A stretch of DNA of 64,000 nucleotides from contig NZ_CP010849.1 in the NCBI RefSeq assembly GCF_000931445.1, positions 2,542,001-2,606,000 on the forward strand. The letters are read 5' to 3'. Source of the DNA: Streptomyces cyaneogriseus subsp. noncyanogenus (GTDB taxonomy: Bacteria; Actinomycetota; Actinomycetes; Streptomycetales; Streptomycetaceae). Each line of letters begins with the position of its first letter. Within the stretch, counting starts at the first letter, position 1. The notes beneath the pieces were generated by a model. It was given only the letters and a program-made list of their open reading frames with translations, was not told the DNA's origin and made no database searches. Position numbers and translations under genes: made by a program. Below, in pieces: positions 41,168-48,659 of this stretch.

Positions 41168-42370
41168 ATGGGCTTCAACCCCCTCGAACACCAAGGCATC
41201 CCCCTGGAGCGTCAGCTGCGCAACTGGCGCGAGCTGAACGTGGAACCGGTCGATCCGGACCACGGCGACCCGTACACCAAGTGCCGTGTCATCACGATGA
41301 ACGGCATCGAGGTCGAGGCGATCCTCTTCAGTCACCAGTTCGCCCGCCACTGCCCCGACCCCGAGGTCAAGCGGCAGCTCGCGGAGGTGCGGTACATCGA
41401 GCACCAGCAGCAGAAGGCCGTCAACTGGCTGCTTCCCGGCCTCGCCTCCGTGCTGGAGACCACCATCGCCTACGAGCAGGTGGCGGTCGACCTCACCGGC
41501 TGGGTCGCGCGCCACGAGCCCGACCCCTATCTGAAGCAGGCCTACGAGTTCGGCGTCCTGGAGGACTTCGACCACCTGTACCGGTACGCCAACCTGTACG
41601 AGATGATCGAGCACCGCAAGGCGGAGACGATCGTCGACGGCCTGACCGAGGTCATGCCGGGCCGGCCCACCAAGTTCCACCACCGGGACCCGGTCGACAA
41701 CGTGCGCGAGCCCTATGACCGTACGAGGACGGACCCGATCTCCAAGCTGCACGCGCTGACCATCATGTCGGCGGAGCAGCAGACCATGAACTTCTACATG
41801 AACGTCGGCCCCCAGTACATGGAGCCGATCGCCCGCCAGCTCTACCAGGAGATCGGGCTCATCGAGGAGGAGCACGTCACGCACTACGAGTCGCTGGTCG
41901 ACCCGGGCGAGACGTGGTGGGAGCAGCTCGTCAACCACGAGTACAACGAGTGCTACCTGTACCACTCGTTCATGGAGCAGGAGTCCGACCCGAAGGTGAA
42001 GGCGGTCTGGGAGCTCCACCTGAACATGGAGCTGGAGCACCTGCGTATCGCCTGCGATCTGATGCGCCGCCACGACGGCCGCGAACCGGCGGAGATCCTC
42101 GCCCCCGAGCTGCCGAACGTCCTCACCTTCGAGGAGAACAAGCAGTTCGTCCGCAACCTGCTGGACACCCAGATGGACCTCACCACCCTCGGCACCGGTT
42201 ACGTCCGCGACGCGCACGAGCGGTTCGAGAGGATGCAGGAGCAGATCCACGGCGGCGAGGAGCCCCCGAGCGAGCGGGTGATGGCCCAGCACCGGGAGAT
42301 GTTCGGCCGCGAGTACCGCCTGGAGACCGAGGGACCGCACCCCGACGTGGCGTCCCGGGAGAAGGACTGA
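41168..42370 (+). CDS. Ferritin-like diiron protein of unknown function
   Basis: A 400-aa soluble, almost entirely helical protein. Regular Glu and ExxH motifs suggest one or two diiron sites: RYIEHQQQK, EEEHVTHYESL, ELHLNMELEHLRIACDL. I do not recognise a named family beyond the ferritin-like superfamily. The ATG is preceded by GAGGAGATTCCCT. It is followed after 1 bp by a hemerythrin gene, so the operon joins two iron proteins. With the SigB-type promoter it looks like an oxidative, osmotic or oxygen-stress function; iron storage, peroxide removal or manganese binding are all possible. Confidence 0.75.
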   Translation: MGFNPLEHQGIPLERQLRNWRELNVEPVDPDHGDPYTKCRVITMNGIEVEAILFSHQFARHCPDPEVKRQLAEVRYIEHQQQKAVNWLLPGLASVLETTIAYEQVAVDLTGWVARHEPDPYLKQAYEFGVLEDFDHLYRYANLYEMIEHRKAETIVDGLTEVMPGRPTKFHHRDPVDNVREPYDRTRTDPISKLHALTIMSAEQQTMNFYMNVGPQYMEPIARQLYQEIGLIEEEHVTHYESLVDPGETWWEQLVNHEYNECYLYHSFMEQESDPKVKAVWELHLNMELEHLRIACDLMRRHDGREPAEILAPELPNVLTFEENKQFVRNLLDTQMDLTTLGTGYVRDAHERFERMQEQIHGGEEPPSERVMAQHREMFGREYRLETEGPHPDVASREKD

Positions 42371-42371
42371 C

Positions 42372-42941
42372 ATGGCCGGCATCACCGCGAGCGACGCCGA
42401 CGTCGTCGCCCTCCTCATGCGCCAGCACGGCGACATCCGCAATCTCTTCGACGAGGTGGAGCGGACCGGCGGCGACGAGCGCCGGGCCGCCTTCCGCCGC
42501 CTGGTCCACCTCCTCGCCGTGCACGAGACGGCCGAGGAAGAGGTGGTCCACCCCTTCACCCGCGCCTCCGTGCCGGACGGCGGGAAGATCGTGGACGACC
42601 GGCTGGCGGAGGAACGCGAGGCCAAGGAGGTACTGTCCCGGCTGGACGGCATGGACCCCGACGACCCGAAGTTCCTGCCCGGGCTGCTGGCCCTCCGCCT
42701 GGACGTCATGGCCCACGCCCGCGCCGAGGAACGCTACGAGTTCAACCACATCCGCCGCAGCGCCGACCAGGCCCGCCTGGCGTCCATGGCCACGGCCCTG
42801 CGCGCGGCGGAGGCGATGGCCCCGACCCACCCGCACCCCGGCACCGAGTCCGCGGCCAGGAACATGGCGCTGGGCCCGATCGCCGCGGTCATGGACCGCA
42901 CCCGGGACGCGGTCCGCAAGGCCATGGGCAAGGACGGGTGA
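42372..42941 (+). CDS. Hemerythrin HHE-domain protein
   Basis: A 189-aa soluble protein with an HHE cation-binding domain. Iron ligands are visible in LMRQHGDIRNLFDEVE, HLLAVHETAEEEVVHPF and HARAEERYEFNHIRR. Streptomyces carries several single-domain hemerythrins linked to stress. The ATG is 1 bp after the diiron gene, and its stop overlaps the DUF2243 gene by 4 bp. Confidence 0.9.
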   Translation: MAGITASDADVVALLMRQHGDIRNLFDEVERTGGDERRAAFRRLVHLLAVHETAEEEVVHPFTRASVPDGGKIVDDRLAEEREAKEVLSRLDGMDPDDPKFLPGLLALRLDVMAHARAEERYEFNHIRRSADQARLASMATALRAAEAMAPTHPHPGTESAARNMALGPIAAVMDRTRDAVRKAMGKDG

Positions 42942-43408
42942 CGTACCGCCGCGCGGTCGCCGGTGGAGCACTGCTGGGCATCGGCCTCGCCGCCTTCGTC
43001 GACGAGGCCGTCTTCCACCAGCTGCTCCACTGGCACCACTTCTACGACCGGTCGACGCTCGGCGCCGGCCTGGTCTCCGACGGAGTGCTGCACGCCGGGA
43101 GCTGGCTGGCGACGGTGGCGGGCCTGTTCCTCTACGCCGACCTGCGGCGCCGGGGCGGCCCGCCGCGCCCGGCCTGGTGGGCCGGGGTGTGCCTGGGCGC
43201 CGGCGGCTTCCAGCTCTTCGACGGGCTCGTCGACCACAAGCTGCTGCGCGTCCACCAGATCCGCTACGGCGTGGACGTCACCCCGTACGACTGGGCCTGG
43301 AACGCGGCCGCGCTCCTGCTCCTGACCGCGGGTCTGCTCCTGTGGCGCCGCGCCCGCCGCACCGACCGCTCCCGCCACCGCGGCCGGATGGCGGGCCTGC
43401 GCGGCTGA
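42938..43408 (+). CDS. DUF2243 membrane protein
   Basis: A 156-aa membrane protein with about four hydrophobic segments. FVDEAVFHQLLHWHHFYD near the N-terminus and LFDGLVDHKLLRVHQIRYGV in the middle, each rich in His and Asp, are characteristic of DUF2243, which is often encoded next to CtaG-like proteins. The His pattern suggests metal binding in the membrane. The GTG overlaps the hemerythrin gene by 4 bp. Confidence 0.85.
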   Translation: MTYRRAVAGGALLGIGLAAFVDEAVFHQLLHWHHFYDRSTLGAGLVSDGVLHAGSWLATVAGLFLYADLRRRGGPPRPAWWAGVCLGAGGFQLFDGLVDHKLLRVHQIRYGVDVTPYDWAWNAAALLLLTAGLLLWRRARRTDRSRHRGRMAGLRG

Positions 43409-43463
43409 CCCCGCGCGGCGGCCCGCCCCCGCCTGTCCCGGCCGCCCGCGAGAAAGGGCCCCC

Positions 43464-44324
43464 ATGACGGCAGCCGGCCCTCTCCTCCTCACGGCCCTGC
43501 TCGCCTGCACCGCCTACACGGCCGCCGCCGCCCGGCTCCGCCGCCGCGGGGACGCCTGGCCGTGGTGGCGTCAGGCGTGCTGCTGGCTGGCCGGCACGGT
43601 GTTCGTGGCCGGGGCCGCCCTGCCGTGGCAGAGCTGGCTGCCCCCGTTCACCGCGCACATGGCCGCCCATCTGGCGGCCGGCATGGCGGCCCCGCTGCCG
43701 GCGGTCCTGGCCCGTCCGGTCACCCTGGCCCTGCGCGCGCTGCCGGTGCCCGGCCGCCGGGCGCTGCTCGCGGTGCTCCACTCCCGGCCCGCCGCCGTCC
43801 TCGCCTTCCCGCCGGTCGCCGCGGCCCTCGACATCGGCGGCCTGTGGCTGCTGTACCGCGCTCCCCTGCCGCCCCAGACGCACCACAGCCCCTGGCTGTA
43901 CGTCCATCTCTTCGCCGCCGGGTGGCTGTTCACGTTCGCGGTCCTCGCCGTCGACCCGCTGCGGCGCCGCGCCGGGCTCGCCCTGCGCGCCGGAACCCTG
44001 CTGGCCGCCGCCGCGGCCCACGCCGTCCTCGCCAAGACCCTGTGGGCGGCGGGCCCGCCGGGCACCGGGTACGCGCCCGCGGATCTGCGCCGGGCCGCCC
44101 CGCTGATGTACTACGGCGGCGACGTGGTGGAGATCGCCCTGGCCGTGGCCCTGGCCTGCCAGTGGTACCGCGCGCAGGGCCGCGCCCTGGCCCGCCGCTC
44201 CCTCCCGGCCCGCCGTCATGGCCCCGGCCGCGGCGGGGTACCCGGTCCCGTGCCGCCGGAGCGGACCCCCCGTCCTCTCCGGCCGTCCGACCACCGGCCC
44301 CGTCACCAGGAGGCGTCACCATGA
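43464..44324 (+). CDS. CtaG/caa3-type cytochrome oxidase assembly factor family membrane protein
   Basis: A 286-aa membrane protein with six or seven hydrophobic segments. HMAAHLAAGMAAPLPAVLARPVTLALR and the YVHLFAAGWLFTFAVLAVDP and APLMYYGGDVVEIALA segments match the caa3_CtaG domain (COG3336), with His residues probably handling copper. It follows DUF2243 in the operon. The C-terminal 50 residues are Pro/Arg-rich. Its stop overlaps a small repeat protein gene by 4 bp. Confidence 0.85.
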   Translation: MTAAGPLLLTALLACTAYTAAAARLRRRGDAWPWWRQACCWLAGTVFVAGAALPWQSWLPPFTAHMAAHLAAGMAAPLPAVLARPVTLALRALPVPGRRALLAVLHSRPAAVLAFPPVAAALDIGGLWLLYRAPLPPQTHHSPWLYVHLFAAGWLFTFAVLAVDPLRRRAGLALRAGTLLAAAAAHAVLAKTLWAAGPPGTGYAPADLRRAAPLMYYGGDVVEIALAVALACQWYRAQGRALARRSLPARRHGPGRGGVPGPVPPERTPRPLRPSDHRPRHQEASP

Positions 44325-44479
44325 CCGAGCACACCCCGTCCCAGGCCGAGGGCGACCGCGACGACGAGCGCGACACGCCCGACCGCCAGTCCCCGCCGCG
44401 CCCGACGCCGTCCCAGGCGGAGGGCGACCGGGACGACTCGGCCGGATCCGGCACCGGGAACGCCGACCGGTCCGGATGA
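44321..44479 (+). CDS. Small acidic hydrophilic protein with duplicated peptide
   Basis: A 52-aa predicted protein composed mostly of Asp, Glu, Ser, Pro, Arg and Gly, without hydrophobic core or signal. The peptide TPSQAEGDRDD occurs twice, at about residues 5-15 and 29-39. AGGAGGC lies upstream and the ATG overlaps the CtaG stop by 4 bp, which supports translation. It is probably disordered. Such hydrophilic proteins are common among osmotic-stress genes, consistent with the operon's promoter. Function unknown. Confidence 0.6.
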   Translation: MTEHTPSQAEGDRDDERDTPDRQSPPRPTPSQAEGDRDDSAGSGTGNADRSG

Positions 44480-44550
44480 GACCGGCCCGGGCACCGGTGG
44501 CGGTCGCCGCCGCCGGGCCCGGATCCCGGCGAGGAGCCCTGAAGTCCGCC

Positions 44551-45411
44551 GTGAGTGAACGTTTCGATCCGGCCACCCGGCGCCGTGTCGCGGAGAACCG
44601 CCGCAACTGGGACGCCAGGGCCCGCGTGCACGCCGACAGCCCCCACTACAGCCTGTCCGAGCGCGCGGCCGACACCCGCTTCCACCCGCGCGAGTGGGAG
44701 CAACTGGGCCCGCTGGACGGACGGTCGGTCCTCCACCTGCAGTGCCACAACGGCGCCGAGACCCTGGCCTTCGCCCAGAAGGGCGCCCGGACCACGGGAC
44801 TGGACTTCTCGGGCGGCAGCCTGGCCGCGGCCCGGCGCGGTGCCCGGGCGGCCGGGGTGAGCGTCGACTTCGTCGAGGCCGACGTGTACGACGCGGTCAC
44901 CGCGCTGGACGGGCGCACCTTCGACCTCGTCTACACCGGCCGCGGCTCCCTCCCCTACCTGCCGGACCTGGACGAATGGGCCCATGTCGTGGCCCGCCTG
45001 CTCGAGCCGGGCGGCCTGGTCCACCGCTCGCCCGTGCGGCGCGGCCGGCTCACCGCCTGGGAAGAAGCCGGCCGCCACGCACCAGTACGCGAGGACGGCA
45101 CTCTCCCTGCCCGTTACCGACCCGTTCTCGTACAGCCCACATCGTCGGCGGTCGTCACCCGGAGGTTCCTCCCGCCATGCCTGCCTGCCGTGACGAGCCG
45201 TTCTCCGCGCGGCAACGGTGGCTGGTGCCGAGTTGCTGCTGCAGATGGAGGTGGCGGAATTGGTAGACGGCGCCGACCTGACGCAGGACGCTGCGATTCT
45301 CGTGAGCGTCCTGCAGGAAGGCGAGGAGATCACGCGGCAGGAGACGCCGGGCGGCGTAGTAGTGCCGGGCGAGGAACCACGAGGCCGAGGCGGTTCGCAG
45401 AACGACGGTGA
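44551..45411 (+). pseudogene. Class I SAM-dependent methyltransferase, 3' part lost
   Basis: The first 160 or so codons read as a SAM methyltransferase: NWDARARVHADSPHYSL, VLHLQCHNGAETLAFAQKGARTTGLDFS (motif I), VDFVEADVYDAV, and FDLVYTGRGSLPYLPDLDEW..VVARLLEPGG. After LEPGG at about 45020 the expected FYLVEFHP-type segment and substrate-binding tail are absent and the frame continues as Arg/Pro-rich nonsense overlapping the NACHT gene on the other strand. The GTG at 44551 is the most conserved start; an ATG at 44476 overlaps the previous gene. The break suggests a deletion or insertion event next to the NACHT gene. Confidence 0.55.
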
Positions 45412-47404
45412 CCATCAGCATGGTGCCGACGGCTAGTCCGACACCGGCCAAGGCTGCGACCCCTTCGGCACTGATGTCGCCCAGCTTCCGCACGTCGTAG
45501 CCAGGCGAGGTAAGAGCGTCGGCCACCTGAGCGAGGAAGGCCAGCGACGGGCCACCCACCAGACCGTAGAGAGTCATGCGCGCGGCAAAGGCCAGCAGAG
45601 CCCTACGGTCCTCGCTCAGCACACGGGCTGGAGATGTCTTCGCAGTGAGGTCCGTGGGTGCGACCCGCCATCCCATCAGCGCCGCCGTCACCACACCTAC
45701 GATCAACGCGGCGGGCGCCATGAGAGACACGTCTTCCGTGATGGCCCCTACGCCAAGGCCCGCCCCACACCCCGCGAACACCGTGCAGCCGGCCGAGAAA
45801 CGGTTCGGCCGCCAGTGCAGCCTGACGGCGGGACCTACCCGTCTACGGGTACGGGCGAGGAGGACGGCTGCTGATGCCAGCAGGAAGACGACCAACGGCA
45901 CGGCGAGAAGAGCAAAGAACGAATCCGAACCGACGCCGCCCGCGTATACCAACGCCGCCGTCCCGGCCACTGCTACCACCAGCAACCACATCGCCGCCGC
46001 CGTTGCCATCTGGAGCAACGTCATCACCCCTCGCGGCAGTCCGGAAGCCAGGGTCCACCACGTGATATCCGTACCTCCGTCACGCGCCTGCAGGTGCCGA
46101 GCCAGGAAGCTCAGATATCGCTGGGCCTGGTCCGCGGTCCAGCGGCAGGGTTTGCCGGGGTGAGGACGATAGGCGGCCGCAATGTAGGCCTCGAACAGGT
46201 GGGTGCGCACGGCGTCCGCATCCGGGAAATCTCTCTCGTTGCACAGCCGGGCGGGGTCGGGAAGGTCATCGGCACCGTCCCCGGGCCGTGGGTTGTAGAT
46301 CGTCCGCGCGAGAAAGAGGGTGAGAGGGGTGTCCAGCGCCTGACCCACGGGTGAGTGCGTGCCGAGCCGGGCCAGTACAGGTGACCACCTGGCGGCCGAG
46401 GCGCTGCGGCTGCCTCCCGCATCTCGTGCCAGGTAGGCGGCCGTTGTGTCGGGTCCCAGCGGTTCCAAGACGATCGCGGCGGCGCCGTTCAGACGCACCG
46501 GGACTCCCGAGCGGGGGGTGAGTGCCCGCCGGTACTCAGCTGTTCTGCTGGACAGGAGGAAGGGATGGCCGACCGGCAAGGCGCGGTTGATCGCGTCCAG
46601 TGCCACGGCCTGGGCGGCCGGGGCCATCTCGTCGAACCCGTCGAGGAGCGGCAGGACAAGTCGGTGTTCCAGCAGTGCCCGGGCCCGCGTGGAGCCGTCG
46701 TGCTCCGCCGCCAGCGCGGGGTAGTGCGTACACAACTGCTGCTCCAGCCAGGGGATCAGTTCGTCGGCGGCCGGGTCCCAGACGGAGAGCGAGAACAGTA
46801 CGGGGACCGGATCACCGCTGTTCCTTCGCGCGCACAGGTCCAGCAGCAGACGTACGAGGAGCATGCTCTTCCCGGACCCGGGTTCCCCCAGGACGACCAG
46901 CCGACGGATCGGCAGCCGCCGCTGGAACAGGTCGCCGATCTCATCGTCGCGTCCTGAGAGATCCGCCGGATCGGTCACGGACACCTCGCGGGCATCCGAC
47001 CGCGCGATCAGGTCGGCCCAAGGCTCGACGAGTTCCTCGTCAGCGGCCATCCAGGACACGGGCAGGGCGTACGGATCGTTCAGCCGCCGCAGTCGTGCTT
47101 CCGCCTCCCATTCATCCCGTACGGCGAAGGCGAACGCGTCGGCGATCGCGGCAGTCCCCGTTGCCGTCGCCGACTCCCGACGGTCAGCCCGGTAGCCGAG
47201 CCAGGCGACAGCGAGTGAGGCGACGCTGAGGAGCACTCCCACGGCTGCGGCACCGAATCCCAGCACACCGGCTTGGTCGCCCGCCCCCAACTTCCCATTG
47301 CCGAGCGTCCACGCAGTCCACAGCAGGGCGACCACCACCGGGATCGCGACGGCGAATCCAAGCACCCACAGAGGTAATCGCGTGCGGCGGTTCTCCCTAC
47401 GCAT
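45155..47404 (-). CDS. Membrane-anchored NACHT-type NTPase
   Basis: A 749-aa protein. Two N-terminal TM segments (LWVLGFAVAIPVVVALLWTA and VLGFGAAAVGVLLSVASLAVAW) are followed by a NACHT domain with Walker A GEPGSGKS (residues 173-180) and Walker B LLDGFDEM (about 253-260). A helical stretch and four to six further hydrophobic segments occupy about 470-720. The protein ends with a VYQFRHLHLQQQL motif that recurs at the end of many actinobacterial NACHT proteins. Codon use is less biased than in neighbours and codon 10 is TTA, so it may need the bldA tRNA. NACHT proteins in bacteria include antiphage defence ATPases; whether this one is unknown. Confidence 0.8.
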   Translation of the reverse strand: MRRENRRTRLPLWVLGFAVAIPVVVALLWTAWTLGNGKLGAGDQAGVLGFGAAAVGVLLSVASLAVAWLGYRADRRESATATGTAAIADAFAFAVRDEWEAEARLRRLNDPYALPVSWMAADEELVEPWADLIARSDAREVSVTDPADLSGRDDEIGDLFQRRLPIRRLVVLGEPGSGKSMLLVRLLLDLCARRNSGDPVPVLFSLSVWDPAADELIPWLEQQLCTHYPALAAEHDGSTRARALLEHRLVLPLLDGFDEMAPAAQAVALDAINRALPVGHPFLLSSRTAEYRRALTPRSGVPVRLNGAAAIVLEPLGPDTTAAYLARDAGGSRSASAARWSPVLARLGTHSPVGQALDTPLTLFLARTIYNPRPGDGADDLPDPARLCNERDFPDADAVRTHLFEAYIAAAYRPHPGKPCRWTADQAQRYLSFLARHLQARDGGTDITWWTLASGLPRGVMTLLQMATAAAMWLLVVAVAGTAALVYAGGVGSDSFFALLAVPLVVFLLASAAVLLARTRRRVGPAVRLHWRPNRFSAGCTVFAGCGAGLGVGAITEDVSLMAPAALIVGVVTAALMGWRVAPTDLTAKTSPARVLSEDRRALLAFAARMTLYGLVGGPSLAFLAQVADALTSPGYDVRKLGDISAEGVAALAGVGLAVGTMLMVTVVLRTASASWFLARHYYAARRLLPRDLLAFLQDAHENRSVLRQVGAVYQFRHLHLQQQLGTSHRCRAENGSSRQAGMAGGTSG

Positions 47405-47664
47405 GGGCGTCACCCTATCCAGCGGGGAGCGGTGGCGGCGCGGTCTCCGGGCGTGCACGGCTGGGCGCTGCCGACGGGCCTGCCACCCGCAGCGTCCCCG
47501 ACCACACGCCGGGGCCGGGCTTCGACCGGGCGTCGAAAGGCGGCGTGAGGCCCCTGCGCCGTCCCGTGTCCCCTGTGTGTCCCCTGGATCTTGGCCTGAA
47601 CGGATGAACGGGGGCCGCCACCCTGAAGTGGTGTCCCCGGGCTCGCGTATCCCCAGGTAGAAAC

Positions 47665-47681
47665 GGTTCTCTGGGAGAACC
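47665..47681 (-). terminator. Terminator of the CAT tRNA gene
   Basis: GGTTCTC / GAGAACC with a 3-nt loop directly after the encoded CCA, followed on the minus strand by GTTTCTA. Confidence 0.65.
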
Positions 47682-47687
47682 TCGTGG

Positions 47688-47761
47688 TGGGGCGGGTGGG
47701 ACTCGAACCCACGGCCGACGGATTATGAGTCCGCTGCTCTAACCGGCTGAGCTACCGCCCC
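47688..47761 (-). tRNA. tRNA with CAT anticodon (elongator Met or Ile2)
   Basis: A 74-nt cloverleaf with a 7-bp GGGGCGG/CCGCCCC acceptor stem, D-arm TAGCTCAGCCGGTTAGAGC, anticodon loop CTCATAA (anticodon CAT) and T-arm GTGGGTTCGAGTCCCAC. CCA is encoded at 47685-47687. The initiator features are absent; elongator Met or lysidine-modified Ile2 cannot be told apart by eye. Confidence 0.93.
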
Positions 47762-47943
47762 ATAGCGGCGTGTCGCGTACATGTGTGCGCGCCGTCTGCC
47801 GCAGCATAGCCGCTCATACGATCTCCTGCTTCGGGTGGTCGGCTTCGCCGGGCGTCCGTGACCTTGAGGACTGTCCTGGGTGCCGTACCGGTTCCCGGGG
47901 CACCGCCCGGGGGCGGAGCCGGGCACGGGACCGGACATGAAAA

Positions 47944-47961
47944 AGGACCCCGGAGGGCCCT
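47944..47961 (-). terminator. Terminator of the tRNA-Asn pair
   Basis: AGGGCCC / GGGTCCT hairpin with a 4-nt loop and one mismatch, followed on the minus strand by TTTTTC. Confidence 0.7.
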
Positions 47962-47972
47962 CGTTCACCATG

Positions 47973-48045
47973 CTCCCCCGACTGGACTCGAACCAGTAAC
48001 CTGCCGGTTAACAGCCGGCTGCTCTGCCAATTGAGCTACGGAGGA
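47973..48045 (-). tRNA. tRNA-Asn (GTT), copy 2
   Basis: A 73-nt cloverleaf. Acceptor TCCTCCG pairs with CGGGGGA, the anticodon loop CTGTTAA gives GTT, and the T-arm is ACTGGTTCGAGTCCAGT. It is identical to the copy 5 bp upstream. Confidence 0.95.
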
Positions 48046-48050
48046 CCGAG

Positions 48051-48123
48051 CTCCCCCGACTGGACTCGAACCAGTAACCTGCCGGTTAACAGCCGGCTGC
48101 TCTGCCAATTGAGCTACGGAGGA
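48051..48123 (-). tRNA. tRNA-Asn (GTT), copy 1
   Basis: Identical 73-nt sequence to 47973-48045, 5 bp upstream of it on the minus strand; the two form a tandem transcription unit ended by the hairpin at 47944. Confidence 0.95.
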
Positions 48124-48293
48124 ATGACTCGTTGCATCGAACGCACTTGCCTGGGTATTCGCCAGGGGGCGGGCGCTCGCTGCGACACATACATTAGCGC
48201 AAGCAGGGGGGTGCTCCGCCAATCGGTACTCCCCGGCGCCGATCGCCGCACCGAAGACCGAGGCAGGGACCAGGGCAAGGAAGGGTGGCCGTC

Positions 48294-48596
48294 ATGCGTT
48301 ACCGGCTCACGTTCGTCGTCGGACTCGCTGTGGGTTACGTGCTGGGCACAAGGGCCGGACGCGAGCGCTATGAGCAGTTGAAGAAGTCCGCCCGGCGGGT
48401 CTCCCAGAACCCCGCCGTGCGCAACACCGCCGAGTCGGCCGCCCAGCAGGGCCGCCAGTTCGCGGACAAGGCGTACCACGTGGTGAGCGACAAGGTCGGC
48501 GACCGCATGCCCGACTCCGTCACCCAGCGGGTGCGGTCCCTGCGGGAGCGGGGCGGCAACGGCCGCGCGGACGACTGGGGCACCAGCGACACCTGA
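48294..48596 (+). CDS. YtxH-like small membrane-associated protein
   Basis: A 100-aa protein. A short N-terminal TM with glycine pattern (LTFVVGLAVGYVLGTRAGRERYEQLK) is followed by a long amphipathic helix (RRVSQNPAVRNTAESAAQQGRQFADKAYHVVSDKV), the layout of YtxH-type stress-associated proteins. The ATG at 48294 is preceded by AAGGAAGGG; a GTG 9 nt earlier is possible. It is conserved in actinobacteria with no defined function. Confidence 0.8.
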   Translation: MRYRLTFVVGLAVGYVLGTRAGRERYEQLKKSARRVSQNPAVRNTAESAAQQGRQFADKAYHVVSDKVGDRMPDSVTQRVRSLRERGGNGRADDWGTSDT

Positions 48597-48659
48597 GAAT
48601 GCGAGGGGTGTCCGCCCGCCCGGCACGGCCACCCCTCGCGGTGCGGCAGAATTTTCGCC

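Noticed and set aside
45250..45275. tRNA-Leu-like sequence (GGCGGAATTGGTAGACG)
   Set aside because: It resembles the D-arm of tRNA-Leu, but no anticodon or T-arm follows, and the opposite strand encodes the VYQFRH motif common at the end of NACHT proteins, so the similarity is most likely coincidental.
47973..48123. Identical tandem tRNA-Asn genes as assembly duplication
   Set aside because: The flanks differ and the 5-bp spacer is normal for tRNA clusters; duplicate Asn tRNAs are common in Streptomyces.
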